The notes under the pieces were generated by a model that was not told the origin of the DNA, did not search any database, and saw only the letters and a program-made list of their open reading frames with translations. 64,000 bases of DNA from Selaginella moellendorffii (taxonomy: Eukaryota > Streptophyta > Lycopodiopsida > Selaginellales > Selaginellaceae). The translations under genes and the position numbers were made by a program. The stretch spans positions 1,063,339-1,127,338 of the forward strand of contig NW_003314326.1 in the NCBI RefSeq assembly GCF_000143415.4, read 5' to 3'. Below, piece after piece: positions 40,205 through 52,350 of this stretch; within the stretch, counting starts at the first letter, position 1, and each line of letters opens with the position of its first letter.

Positions 40205-41270
40205 CACAACATACTCCATTTGGTCATTCCTCTTGCTCTAGAGCCTTAGAAATCTATCTCTATAGAGTTTTGACTAATTTGCTATCATTTTGAGGATTTA
40301 ACAACATGGTTGACCAATATTCCAAAATATTGTATTTCTTGTTATGTCACAAAATAATTGATGGAGAGTAGTTAGTTGAGCTTATTTATAAGGAGATTTT
40401 CTGCCTTCATGGATTGTTGGATGATATTATGAATGATTGAGGGTTTTAGTTTGTTTCTAACTTTTGGTGCCAATTTCTTTCATTCCTTTGCATCAAAAGA
40501 AACTATCCACTTCTCACTATCCTCAAACTAATAGTAATCAAAATGTACTATTTAAACTTTTGAGTGGTATTTTCAATGCTTTATTTTCCATCCATATGAT
40601 ATTTGGTTTGATTTCCTTCTACTAAGTTTACTAATAATATTCTCAACACTCTTCAATACATCACTCTCCATTCTTTGTTAACTATGCTTTTGATCCTTAT
40701 TGGTCAAATTCATTTCTTACAAAACTTAGTTTTATAAATGATTCTGTTGTTACTCATGCTACTACCTTGGGTTTTCTTTATGAAGAAGTTTACTATCACC
40801 TTTCTCATGCTTAAGCTATTCATCATTATGTTACAAATTTTTATTATTAACCTAGTCCTTCTTTTTCTTTTGGATCAAAGGTTTAGCTTTGTCGTCATTA
40901 TTGGAAAACCATACATCCTTACAATAAGCTTGATTATCAATTTTGTACCTCTAAGATCACTTATTGGGTCAATCTCCACCATTAATAAGCTTGCATCTTA
41001 TGTTCCATATTTCTTTATTAAAACCTTATCATACCCATTTATATTCCATCATTAGAGGTTATTGTTGGTATGTAGGAGTTTAAGGTTGTTGCTATTCTTG
41101 ATTCAAAGTACCAGTATAACAAATTTTATTATTTAATGGACTAGCATGGGTATTCTTTTAGTGATCATACTTGGGAGCCTACTCATCTTACTCATGCTTC
41201 TAAGTTAGTTAAGAATTTCAATAGCTTTAAGTTTAGTCCTATACAACTTCAATTGCTACTTGATGATTAG
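40205..41270 (+). pseudogene. Decayed chromovirus integrase core and chromodomain
   Basis: This is a continuation of the 36900-38032 relic. Integrase core traces are H-K-I-I-D-G-E, K-E-I-F-C-L-H-G-L, G-F-Q-F-V-S-N-F-W (40290-40480). At 41060-41260 a chromodomain trace reads V-V-A-I-L-D-S-K-Y-Q-Y-N-K-F-Y-Y-L, then H-T-W-E-P-T-H-L. Frames are broken throughout. Confidence 0.7.
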
Positions 41271-41885
41271 TATCAAGATGGATGATATCATGTATTCAAC
41301 ATCTCTCTGTATTTACTGAGAAGTATATTTATCACTATTGTCCATGGTAGAAATCAAAACCTAAATCTTTGCTCACATAATTTAAACTCCAAGACATGTG
41401 CAGGACTATCATAGACCCATACCAGATTAAACTAGGGTTTTTGAGGATTTTATACTTAAAGTGTTCATTATAAATTCATCTATTTTCTTTATTATTTACT
41501 TCAGTAATATCAATGGTCTCCCCTTCTATTGATAATAAGCTCTAGTACTATTAAAATTAATATACTTTGCTAAGATATATATAAATATATATATATGAAG
41601 GTGAAGATTTATACCTTCATAAATAGGTATTATTATTTATTTATTTCTCTATAATATGTAGATATAGAAAATATCTATATTTTAAATTTTACTATATAAT
41701 ATATTTAAAGTATAAGATATTTTACAAACATAGTTAAACAAGTTTAAACACTTCTTATCTATATATTTTTAATATAAAATCTTGTGTTTTATAAGAAATT
41801 AAATATAAATTATAGTTTTAACTATTAATTAAACATATTTTGTATCTCATTAATTATAGAGTAGTGCAAGAAATTATTGATTATT
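41271..41885. other. Very AT-rich, no gene seen
   Basis: Long A/T tracts and TATA repeats, no open frame of interest. It would be the 3' flank of the minus-strand S1-like gene. Confidence 0.6.
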
Positions 41886-42293
41886 TTATATATTATTATA
41901 TCTTCGGATTGGCACTGACCATTCGTTTTTAGAATAAGGCTTATGAGTTTCAAAAATTGCATATCCAAATATATACCATTCTATTTTTTCTTTCTCTTCA
42001 TAATCTTCATGTGAACCTTGCTGATAAGCAGTGAAAACTCCAGGTAATCCTCCTGTAAACTTAAAATTACACCAAAATAAAGTATGTCCAATCCATCTAG
42101 TCTTAAAATCAAACATAAAATTTAATCTATCTTTAAGAACTTGTATTCCTAAATCATCATCTTTTGATTGACAATGAATTTCAAGTTCATTACCAACCCT
42201 ATTGTAGATATATACTTGTATATATGCACTAAAACATGAATAAAAACTTAAAATTATAAATATTAAAAATAAATAATATCTCAACACCCCCAT
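41886..42293 (-). CDS. S1-type self-incompatibility protein homologue (SPH), secreted
   Basis: This intact single-exon ORF of 135 residues has the usual length for the plant S1 (SPH) family. The first 23 or so residues are a clear signal peptide (L-R-Y-Y-L-F-L-I-F-I-I-L-S-F). The mature part has the family hallmarks: V-Y-I-Y-N-R-V, L-E-I-H-C-Q-S-K-D-D-D-L-G, F-D-F-K-T-R-W-I-G-H-T-L-F-W-C and a C-terminal Y-x-I/V-x-R-Y-like strand. Two Cys (C-Q-S-K and F-W-C) are placed as in the family's disulfide pair. S1 proteins are small secreted ligands, in poppy the self-incompatibility determinant, elsewhere mostly of unknown role. It sits in AT-rich, transposon-filled DNA with no host gene neighbours. 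Confidence 0.8.
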   Translation of the reverse strand: MGVLRYYLFLIFIILSFYSCFSAYIQVYIYNRVGNELEIHCQSKDDDLGIQVLKDRLNFMFDFKTRWIGHTLFWCNFKFTGGLPGVFTAYQQGSHEDYEEKEKIEWYIFGYAIFETHKPYSKNEWSVPIRRYNNI

Positions 42294-42490
42294 ATCTTTT
42301 GATAAGAAGAAAAAAATATAATTACTTAATTAAATTCTAGCTCATATATATAGGATGCTATATATAAAAATATAAAATAATACTCTACTCTTTAATATAC
42401 TCCACTTGTAGTTATTTTATAATTTAGATTTATATTATTATACTTTTAATTTATTATGAATAGTAAAAGAAATTAGTTTATAATAAAATA
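42294..42490. other. AT-rich upstream region of the S1-like gene
   Basis: AT-rich sequence upstream of the minus-strand ATG, with TATA-like motifs (for example around 42350-42360 and 42430). No specific promoter element can be fixed. Confidence 0.35.
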
Positions 42491-42719
42491 ATATTTGAGT
42501 GTTGGGCAGCCAAGGTCAGACCTCGGGTGCCTAGCTCCACACCCCCAGCTGGAGTTCCAGTGCATGTGCGGGCTGCCGGGCTCCTCCCCGCGTGCACCAT
42601 GTCGGAGTCAGACTCGGGCTCCATCTCAGACTCGGGTTCTGGCTTGGACATGGACATGTGGGGGTGAGATCCAAGATCAAATTTGAGACCAAATCTAAAT
42701 ACTAATATAGATCGCGAGT
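42491..42719. repeat. GC-rich LTR fragment with short gactcgg-type steps
   Basis: An abrupt shift to GC-rich sequence; the part 42600-42700 holds short copies of the cagactcggg minisatellite type found in other LTRs of this window. No gene. Confidence 0.5.
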
Positions 42720-44690
42720 GTAAGCTCCGGAATTTGGACTTCCCGGAAGGTCACCCAACCCAGTACTATTCAAACCCAAAGATGCTTAACCCCAAATATT
42801 CTAAGACCTTTAACCGATTGAAAAAAAGGTGCACTCTTGTTCATGGGCCCTTTCCCTTTGTATTTGAACTTTTATAGATCATTTCTTGAGTCGTTCCCTT
42901 TAGTTACTTACAATCCATCATGCTTTGCTGCAAGTTCACGCCCTCGTGAATGGAAGTTGAGAGTCGTAGCTCTCTTGAAAGCCCCACTCTCTTGACACCC
43001 TACCCCTCAGATCAAGCCCAGCTAGAGCAAATTGGACCAACTAAATGTTAATCACAATGTGTGTGATTCCCCTAGCCAACCAATAAAGTCAAACCCGAGA
43101 CCCCTCTAATACCAAATGTAAACTCCTAAATTTGGACTTTCTGGGAGGTTATCCAGCCCAATATTATTCAAACCCAAGGACACTTAACCCCAAATATCCC
43201 AAAACCTTTAACGGATTGGAAAAAGTGGTGCACTCTTGTTCATGGGCCCTTTCCCCCCTCATGAATGGAAGTTGAGAGCCACAGCTTTCTTAAGAGCCCT
43301 ACTCTTTTGACACTTTACCCCTTAGGTTGAGCCCAGCCAGAGCAAACTGGACTAACCAAATGTTAATCAATATATGGTGTGATTCCCTTAACCAACCAAC
43401 AAAGTCAAACCTGAGACCCCTCTGATACCAAATGTAAGTTTTTGAATTTGGACTTCCCGAGAGGTCACCCAACCTAGTACTATTCAAACCCAAGGATGCT
43501 TAACCCTAAATATCCCAAAACCCTTAATCGATTGGAAAAGTGGTGCACTTTTGTTCATGGGCCCTTTCCCCCTCGTGAACGGAAGCTGAGAGTTGCAACT
43601 CTCCCGAGAGCCTTACTCTCTTGACACTCTACCCCTTGGTTTGAGCCCAGCTGGAGCAAACTAAACCAACCAGATGTCAATCAACATGTGGTGTGATTTC
43701 CTTAACAACCAACAAAGTCAAACCTGAGACCTCTCTGATACCAAATGTAAGCTCTTCAATTTGGACTTTCCGAGAGGTCACCCAGCCTAGTACTATTCAA
43801 ACCCAAGAACACTTAACCCCAAATATTCTAAGACCCTTAACCAATTGGAAAAGGGGTGCATTTTTATTCATAGGCCCTTTCCTTTTATATTTGAACCTTT
43901 ATAAATAGTCTTTCGAGTTGTTCCCTTTGATTGCTTACAATTCACCACACTTCGCTACAAATTCATGACCTTATGAACAGAAACTGAAAGCCACAACTCT
44001 CCCAAGAGCCCCGCTCTCTTAACACTCTCCCCTTCAGGTTGAGCCCAGCTAGAGCAAACTGGACCAACCAAATGTCAATCAACATGTAGTGTGATTCCCT
44101 TAGCCAACCAACAAAGTTAGACCCGAGACCCTCTGATACCAAATATAAGCTCCTGAATTTGGAATTCTCAAAAGGTCATCCAATTAGTACTATTTAAACC
44201 CAAGGACATTTAACCCTAAATATCCCAAGACCCTTAACTGATTAAAAAAAGGGGTGCACTTTTGTTCATAGGCCATTTCCCCCCTTGTGAACGGAAGTTG
44301 AGAGCCGCAGCTCTTCTGAGAGCCTCGCTCTCTTATACCCCTGGAGTCGAGTCCAGCCAGAGCAAATTGGACTAGCCAAATGTTCTCTTTAAAACCCTGC
44401 TCTCTTGACACCCTACCCCTCGAGTCGAGCCCAGCCAAATGTTAATTAACATATGGTGTGATTCCCCTAGCCAACCAACAAAGTCAGACTTGATACTAAA
44501 TGTAAACTTCTGAATTTGGCCTTCCCAAGAGGTCACCCAACCTAATACAATTTAAACCCAAGGACGCTTAACCTCAAATATCCTAAGACTCTTAACCAAT
44601 TGAAAAAAGAGCTGCATTCTTGTTCATGGGCCTTTTCCCTTTATATTTAAACATTTATGGATCGTGTTTCAAGTTATTCCCTTTAATTGC
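42720..44690 (-). mobile_element. Tandem array of TRIM-like units
   Basis: About six direct copies of 310-420 bp occur. Starts lie near 42720, 43118, 43430, 43747, 44145 and 44500, each with 'tgtaagctcctgaatttgga'. Most are preceded by gataccaaa, which on minus reads as an LTR end followed by the primer site TTTGGTATCAGAGG. Units alternate between longer and shorter forms that differ by an internal segment of about 85 bp. The structure fits LTR-LTR recombination of a miniature retroelement. No coding. Confidence 0.7.
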
Positions 44691-44699
44691 TTATATCAA

Positions 44700-45431
44700 G
44701 ATGAAAGCCTAAAGTGATTGTCTCCTTGGGGGAGGGGGGGTTTGGTTTTATAAATATAGTAGGGAAAATGTGGCTAAAGACTTAATCTTGAAAGAACTTT
44801 CCCAAACCAAATTAGGGGTCTGTAGCCTTGGGTGGGAGTGAGTATAGGCTTAAAAAGTGCCAAAGAAGCTCCTTAAGGAAGTGCTCAAGAGTAGTTTCCG
44901 CTCTCAAAAAAGAGCTTATTTACAATACTTCCAGCTCAAATGGAGTGGTGCCCTACTTGAGGCTCATTAGTCCTCACCCCTTCTTAGGGACTTAAGCCTT
45001 CCCTTCGAGATGGAGGTGGGGAGTTGAGGTACTTATATCGGGCCGTTAAGTTATGGTGTTTCCCCCCTAGACTAAGAGATGTACCTAAGCCTTGGGATTT
45101 AAAGAGTTATATAATCAAGCTTTGCATACCATAGGATGTTAGGAATATGGAGGTTTGGTGTACTTGGCTACTTGTGCTTGTGGGGAGTGTAGCCAAACTT
45201 TAAGTTCAATCTAACCTAGTGAGGGGGATTATAAGAGAATTTGGGAACCTATGAAAAGTTAGTTGATACTCTATTGCTTATATAATAAGTAGTAGAACCT
45301 AAGTAGAACCAAGTTGGAGTTGGTACGATAGGTGAGCATCTTGGCAAGAGGATTTAGCAAAAGCCAAGGCAAAGGTGGTCAAATAAATGAGGTAAGCTAG
45401 CAAATTAGCAAAGGAAATATGTGGTTTACAC
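44700..45431 (+). mobile_element. Solo LTR of the G1 family
   Basis: It matches 34890-35986 and the reverse of 1-728, ending 'gtggtttaca' as in G1. No internal region is attached on either side. The left edge is approximate. Confidence 0.65.
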
Positions 45432-45451
45432 ATAAATAGTGGCAACTACAA

Positions 45452-46337
45452 TTGAAAAAATGGTCTATGACACATCTATGGAGTACACTCCCTGGTTTTT
45501 TATTGGTGACATGAAGACTACCTACTCAAAGAGTTACTTTTCCTTTGCTGTGAAGATGTTAGCATAACACTTTGAGCAAAAAGCCCTCATAGGACTAATA
45601 TTGAGTACCATTTTGCTTCAAGACACCACCTTGGACTAAACCACCTCAAGTAATTGATGAAAAGAGTATATCATAACAATTTGAAATCACTTATCGTAGT
45701 GTGGAGCAGAGGCAATATGCAATCTACTAAAGGCTAACAAAATCCAATGTAAAATGTGTATAGATATTTCCAAGGGGTAAGTGTTGAGCTTGGATCCATG
45801 GTGACAAGTCTACTTCTATTGTAACCCCATATTTCTATAGGGAATGAAAGCAAGTAAAATTTTTGAGATGGTGTTAATTGTATTATTACAACACTGATGC
45901 CAACCATACAAAATGGTTTGAAAACACTATAGTGACTAAATTTAATGCATTACCTAAAGAATGGTCGGTTGCTAATGGGGTTATGCCCACCTCATATGAA
46001 ATTGAAAATCTTGAGAAATCTAGTTTCAATCTTAAGAGGAAGAGAGTTGGAGATATAAGTGACAGAATTAGCACTATTCCCACAAAAATGCACAAGAGAT
46101 TAATAAGAAAAAGTAAGGTAGTTAAATTTATTAGTACCATCTTTAAGCAGAAGTAAGGTAAAATAAGCTTAACTCAAACACTTAAGTGTGAGATTCTTTT
46201 TATAAAGTACATCACTACATTGGTGAAGGAGTATATTGTGAAAACAGGAGGTGGAGAGTACATAATTGCCATTCAAGACCTTCTTTTTTACACATATCCA
46301 AACTTTATAAAGTGCAAGGAATATAAGAAGGCATAGG
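45452..46337 (+). pseudogene. Decayed unknown protein
   Basis: From ATG 45452 (M-V-Y-D-T-S-M-E-Y-T-P-W-F-F) coding-like sequence runs in shifting frames to about 46337. The best open part is 45878-46156 (about 92 residues, F-N-A-L-P-K-E-W, then a basic K-R-K-R-V stretch). It continues after a stop with Y-I-V-K-T-G-G-G-E-Y-I-I. I do not recognise the family. It lies on the inner side of the element-end sequence at 51850-51950, with G4 inserted between, so it may belong to a third A/B-type element. Confidence 0.35.
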
Positions 46338-47409
46338 CTCCATGCAAGTATATGTATTACATCTTCATCAATATCTTGCACCAAAATCCTAATATGGACT
46401 AAACAAGCATTACTATTATTGAGTTGTAAAAGACTTTTAGAGGTAGTTAGATTATATTTATTCTCTATCAATAATATAAATTTTATATTTTATATAATTA
46501 CTAAAAATACATATTTTTTATTTCATATACTTGCAGGTGTTCTCTTCACAATAATTTCAATAATATTGTGTATCATAGATACATGGCCTTATAAAAGAAT
46601 CTTAATTCAAATTTAATATTTTTTAAATTTTGATATGTGAGTGCTTGGAATATGGAAAGGGAAAACAGAAAATGTGCATATAAATTAGCCTAAAAACCCT
46701 AGCTTATATACAAGAGTGAGTGGTCCAGATTGAAACCAATCTGACAGCTACCAAAAATCCCACTACGCTAATATTAATATACGGCATCGTAGCTATACAC
46801 TTGGCCCTCATATCATCCCTTCCTCTAGGAATAATGGAAGACCATCAGGGTTCTCTTATAGAAGGGCCGGGATCTGGAGGAACGTCAGGAGGAGGCATCG
46901 GCAAATCTGTAGGTGGTATTAATTGCTCATGATCCCTTTGTATGAAGCATTTCAATTGCTACATATGCACAATCTCTAGAGGATTGGTCTGTTGGACGTC
47001 ATGCCAAACCTCATAAACTTGTGGTCCAACTTGCCGCAACACTCAATATAGTCCTTTCCACTGTGCAAAACACAAATAAACCACGTACCATAAGATAGGG
47101 AAAACGGACTAACACTAAATCATCCACTTTGTACTCTATAGGTGGACCATGATGGGAGTTGTAGTGTCATTGTTGTCCCACTTGTACGTGGCCTAAGTGT
47201 TCGGTAAGCTCTACTTGGACAAATGAAAAAATGCTCTTCAAATATTGATCCCACAACCTAGCATTGGCAGTTCGTGGCAATCACGAAGGTAAACCCAACT
47301 CCATTGGTAATATTGGATCATGACTATATAGGAGTTTATATGATGAAGCATCAACAGAACTCTGCACACCTGTGACATATGCATACTAAAGAGACGGCAA
47401 ATAACCATC

Positions 47410-48220
47410 CTAATCCGAATGCTGAAAGTTCATATATTTCGCAATCATCCCTTTGAATGTCCGAACAAGCCGTTCCACCAGACCGTCTGATTGTGGATGA
47501 TAAGCACTCGTGAAAGTGTGGTGTATTCCCAACCGAGACGTTAAAACATGAAATGCCTCAGCCATAAATGCGGGACCATTATTTGAAAGAATCTGCTCTA
47601 GACAAGAATGTTGGAACACCACTCGATTGACGAGGAAGTATCCAACAGCAATTGCAGAGGCACTAGCAAGAGCACCAACTTCTATCAAATGAATCAAGTA
47701 GTTAGAAGCAATAATAATATATTCATTGCCAGCATTTGATCGTGGAAAAGGTCCCATAAGATCAAATGCCACCAACTTAAATAGACGAGAAACTGCAATT
47801 GACTCTAACCATCCTTTTGCAACACGAGGGGGAGTATTACGAGCTTAGCACTAAACACAGCTACGCACATACTAAATAATATCATGTCACATCTCCGACC
47901 AATAAAGGAAAGACCTTCGTAGTTTCTTGGTTATACGACGATGTCCTATATACCACCTAGAACAGGAGAATTATGGTAGGCATGGAGAAACCACGGAATA
48001 AAGACAGAGCACTATTAGCTATAAATGATCATTAGGATCCGTCCCCACAAAATAAAGAAGGCTATTTTCAAAATAATGTTGAGAATGTAAATGCCGGAAA
48101 GGCAAATCATCAACAAGTGATGCAAGATTTTCAAACCCATCTCGAAGCTTTCGAATCAATGGCTCAATCTTTTAAGCCTTGCGAACCTCATCAAGAGAAG
48201 GTAGATCTTGCTCTGCACCT
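47410..48220 (-). pseudogene. G4 integrase
   Basis: The core is F-D-L-M-G-P-F-P-R-S, I-L-S-N-N-G-P-A-F and Y-H-P-Q-S-D-G-L-V-E-R, with the third acidic residue E in V-E-R present. The usual first core Asp is kept (F-D-L). L-S-N-N-G has Asn where the family has S-D-N-G, so one catalytic Asp is lost. Zinc-binding traces lie upstream to 48220 with stops. Confidence 0.75.
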
Positions 48221-48228
48221 TATGGACA

Positions 48229-48866
48229 CTAAACGTCAAGTACAACAACCACCAATGGCACATAATCCTCGTTTAGAAAATCCACAGATGCCGGAACAAT
48301 AGGCTCGTTAAAAATATGAGAAAAGAGTGGAGAAGGAAGAGGAGCTTGAGAAAGGGCATCAGCATCAGCCATAGAACTCCCTGGGCAATGAACAACATCA
48401 AAACATATATCTGAAGCTTCAAAGCTCATTGAGCAGTACGACCAACCAAGTTTTTCCGCTTCAATAATGAAGTAACAATAGCATGGTCACCTTCAAGTAA
48501 CGTCCAAGAACCATGTAGATATGGATGAAGTTTCTCAAAACCCCAGACTACTGCAAAACACTCCTTCTTTGTCGTGGAGTAATTCACCTCCGCTAGTTGT
48601 AATGTATGGCTTATATATGCAATGGGATGGTGCTGACCAAGCACACTCAAGCTCTCTTGCATCAACACACCTCCAAGACCAATGTCAGAAGCATCCACGC
48701 GCAAAATTAAAGGTCGAGTGTAAGCCAAGGACAAGCGCGAGGACGTGGTCATAACTGTGATGTTCGCTGTTAACCGTGTGATGAAATTGGTCATACTTAT
48801 CGGTGTTGTTGGCATTTTCCAGATTAGTGACCTCCATTTCCTAGGTGGAGACTTTGGCGTTAGCAA
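48229..48866 (-). pseudogene. G4 RNase H region
   Basis: L-R-V-D-A-S-D-I-G-L-G-G-V-L, then H-P-I-A-Y-I-S-H-T-L and N-Y-S-T-T-K-K-E-C-F-A, then D-A-D-A-L-S-Q in the linker toward integrase. One frame change near 48428. It would degrade the RNA strand of RNA:DNA hybrids. Confidence 0.8.
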
Positions 48867-49069
48867 CGCCCCGTTGGTGCTACTACAGTGGAAGATTTAG
48901 ACATTGAAATGCATCTGAGAAACAAGGAGTCATGTGAGTAATGGAGGGATCTTGCGTGAATAAGTTAGTGACCCCTCCATCTTTCTTTTGAGAGTATCAT
49001 TAAGGGGTTCACTCGGCACCGGTTCATTCAGTATTTACTTTCCAAGCTCGTTTTTATAACAAGAGGTCT

Positions 49070-50510
49070 CCTATTATTCTCTTTGTGTTGGTTGATACAG
49101 GTTCAAGTTTATCTCTATTGCTCGACTTGTTGCCACACGTTGCCGTCTACACTTTGCACCGTGCAGTGGAACCAGTTTTTATTCTTTATGGAAACGGCCG
49201 TACACATGCATGTGCACGGGATGAGGCGGATCTAGTTGTGCGTATCTGCGATCTTGAGCTTGAGTTGCAGTCATTGTGGGTTGTGAATCAAGCTTTTGAC
49301 TTCATCCTTGGTATGGATTGGTTGCAACGCAATCATGCCAAATGTGATTTTGAGGCTTCCCCCCCTTGTCTCATACTTCCTTATGTTTCATCCATTCCTC
49401 TCACTTCCGTACCTTTTCGTCCCTTTACTTCTACTTTTGCTTCCATTACTTTTGTTCCCCCACAATTTCCTCCTATATTTCCGTCTTATTCTACTTTTCC
49501 CTTTTCTGATCCCTCCAATAATCTTTGTGTTGCAGCAGTTGACTGGCTCATGAAGAAGTATTTTGATTTCTTTGAATTTGATCTATCATCTGGGGCCAAG
49601 ATTGCCACACGTCATCTGATTCCAACTGGGGATGCTCGTCCAATCAAGGTTTCTATTCATCATTAGTCACTCAAGGAGATCAAGATTTTACATGCAAATG
49701 TTAAAAAGATGTTGGAGAAGGGTGTTATTCGGAAGTCGTGGAATCCTTGGGCATGTGAACTTCATCTTGTAACGAAGCCTGATGGAAGTATTCGTTTCTA
49801 CATCGACTATCGTTCGTTAAATGAAGTGATGATCCCAGATGTGTACCCTTTTCCTCACACTACTGATCTCTTGGATCGTTTGGGGCGAAGTCGGTTCACC
49901 AAGCTAGATCTTGCTTCTGGGTACTAACAAGTACTAATGGCCGAAGAAGATATTCCTAAGACTGTTTTTCGTACACCATTTGGTTTGTACAAGTTCTTGG
50001 TGATGCCGTTTGGTTTGAACAATGCTCCCACAACTTTCCAGCAAATGATGGACGAAGTTCTTTACGATATGCCAGAGGTGATTGCTGACTTCATTGATGT
50101 CTTGATCCACTCGGAGGGGACGTGGGAGAAGCACGTTCGTGATGTTTGTAAAGTGTTGGATCGGCTATGCAACGTTGGTTTAAAGCTGAAGCGGTCGAAG
50201 TGCATGTTTGAGTCTAAGGACACGACTTATCTTGGGTATTGTATTTCTCGTGAGGGTTTGCAAGTTGATCCTAACAAACTTTTGGTTGTTCTAAACTTCC
50301 TTACTCCGAAGTGTGTAAATGATGTGCAACACTTTCTGGGCAAGATGCAGTATCTTAGTTGTTTTGTGGATCATCTTTTTTATCGCACTACACCATTGCA
50401 AGTGTTGTTGAAGTCATCAACGTCATTTTTCATCTGGTTTTCGGATTGTGAGCGGGCGTTCATGGATCTCAAAGAGATATTGACGACTCCTCCAGTTTTG
50501 GCATATCTTG
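49070..50510 (+). pseudogene. G4 protease and reverse transcriptase (inverted block)
   Basis: The protease site is L-V-D-T-G-S-S-L-S-L at about 49088-49117, with F-I-L-G-M-D-W-L at about 49302. RT follows: K-P-D-G-S-I-R-F, D-Y-R-S-L-N, K-L-D-L-A-S-G-Y (then stop at 49925), M-P-F-G-L-N-N-A-P. The catalytic position reads F-I-D-V-L, so the second Asp of the box is replaced. It ends with T-T-P-P-V-L-A at 50508, where gag sequence on the other strand begins abruptly. Confidence 0.8.
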
Positions 50511-50514
50511 CAGC

Positions 50515-51221
50515 AATAGCATCAACCTCCATTGGAACAGAACCATCACCCATAGGAAGTGGAGCTGAAGGACATGCAACAAGAAGTGAAAGAGGTGACG
50601 TCTCATAACGTTGTGTCAAGCGAAGAGCATCGTCAAGGGTGGCGGGAGCAAGTGCATGCACAAGTCCAACAAGATCTTGATGAACTGTTGGCCACAACAT
50701 TCCTAGCTTGATCCGCTCCGACATATTTGGCTCCGCACGAAGCAAAAGACTTCGGAAACAAACGCCAAATTGCATCACCGACTCAGATGGCTATTGGCGA
50801 AAATGATGCAATTGTTAGAAGGCATCATCATAGTTGTCGGCATGTCCGAAGGCATATTTGAAGACGTCCGGGAGAACACTCCAATCCCCACGAGTGGTTG
50901 CGCACAAACCATTGTTCCACTGCAACACCGTCCCTTGGAGACACATGGGAAACTCATGTAAACGTCGAGCATCATCCCAAAAATGATATGTGGCAATTAT
51001 TGTGAAGTGATCGAACCAATGGTATACATCATCCCCAAGATTCCTACAAAAGAACTTTGGCTAAACGCAAGGATTGGCACCAAGAGTAACAGGAGTTGTA
51101 CCACGTGTCATGAATGCCGCCATCAATTGAGTTTGGTTGTTCAATTGCAAGCACATAGCATCAAGTAATTGTACCAATTGCTACTCCATAGTCAAAGGAG
51201 GAGATTGTTGATCTGCCATGA
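50515..51221 (-). pseudogene. G4 gag
   Basis: The likely start is ATG 51221 (M-A-D-Q-Q-S-P-P). A retrotransposon gag domain is visible in mixed frames (W-F-D-H-F, L-Q-W-N-N-G-L, then L-V-G-L-V-H-A-L-A-P-A-T-L-D-D-A-L-R-L near 50680). Several stops. It ends abruptly at the inversion junction near 50515. Confidence 0.65.
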
Positions 51222-51630
51222 AGATGAATGAAAAAGAAATAGCAAAAGAAGAGAAATGACAAAAATCTAGAAGGAAATGGTAGATCTAGACAATGCAAAA
51301 AGCTAGATCTAAACCAAAATCCTAAAAGAAAAGAATAAAAAAAAAGAAAATAGAAAAAGTTAGATCTAGACGATGCAAAAACTAAATCTAAATTAAAATC
51401 CCAAATCTAGGCACTCCTCAAGTACAATCAAAGGTGCCCTTCATCTTTACCAATGTGAGTGTTTGGAATATGGAAAGGGAAAACAAAAAATGTACATATC
51501 AATTAGCTCAAAAGCCCTAGGTTACATATAGAAGCAAGTGGTCCGGATTGAAACCAAACCAATGGCTATTAAAAATCCCACTACACTAATATTAGTATAC
51601 AGCATTGTAGCTGTACACTTGGCCCTCACA

Positions 51631-51955
51631 GATAAATCTTTGATATTTATAAGTCAAAAAGCATATAGTGTAGATTTAAGATAGCTTTTCTACAAAAAAA
51701 TTCTATCTTATTTAAAATTTTGATTTTTTACATATAGTAAATATTTAAATTCTTAGATATAAAGCCTCTAATAAAATACTTTTATTATATAAAATGCAAA
51801 GATAAAATATAGTACAAAATTAGGTTCACCATGAACTTAATTTTAAAATTTTATAACATTTGTATTAAACTGTATTTAAAATTTGAGCTCAGCTCAGAAA
51901 CTTAATACTTGAGCTTATTAGCTTAAGAGTGGTCTGTGCTCACCTTATCTTGGTA
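51631..51955. repeat. Element-end sequence of A/B type, inverted
   Basis: AT-rich sequence ending in an inverted copy of the A left end: the reverse complement of 51850-51950 parallels 735-850, including gagctcaa, then tttaatacaaa. It marks the end of another A/B-type element into which G4 inserted. Confidence 0.45.
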
Positions 51956-51959
51956 CTAG

Positions 51960-52350
51960 CATAATCTCATACTCCACACTTCTATAAATTTTTGAATTCA
52001 AACTTCCCAGAAGATCACCTAGCTAGCCACTATTCAAACCTAAGGACTCAATTGGAAAAAAGGGTGTACTTTAATTATGGGTCCTTTTCCTTTATATTTG
52101 AACTCTTATAGGCCATTTTTCAAATTGTTCTTTTTGGTTCTTTATAATCTATTATGCTTTTCTGCAAATTCACGCCCTTATGAATGAAAACAGAAAGCTG
52201 CAACTCTCTACTCTTAAGACAACTAAAAAAGGGCCAATTACTTGATGAAAGAGCCTTTAGTGGCTATTTTATCCCCATTTATCTCCCAAGGTTTCAAAGA
52301 TCTATGGTGACAGTATATCCAAATCTCATCCCATGATCACATGCACTACA
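51960..52350 (-). mobile_element. TRIM fragments
   Basis: 51980-52200 matches the TRIM-array unit of 42720-44690. 52215-52350 matches the LTR end of the 6374-6770 TRIM (gatgaaagagcctttagtgg). Both are partial and end to end. Confidence 0.6.

Larger units (their letters stand above)
46636..51630 (-). mobile_element. G4: Ty3/gypsy retrotransposon with 177-bp LTRs and an internal inversion
   Basis: LTRs 46636-46812 and 51454-51630 are both 177 bp, start TGTGAG and end CTCATA or CTCACA. GATA flanks both sides (46632-46635, 51631-51634). Minus-strand order is gag (51220-50515), [protease and RT on plus, 49060-50510], RNase H (48866-48229), integrase (48220-47410). The protease-RT block is reversed relative to the rest. 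Nothing is duplicated or clearly missing, so an internal inversion is the simplest reading. Confidence 0.8.

Noticed and set aside
42720-44690. Centromeric satellite
   Set aside because: Units vary in length and carry LTR ends and tRNA primer-site remnants, so a TRIM array fits better.
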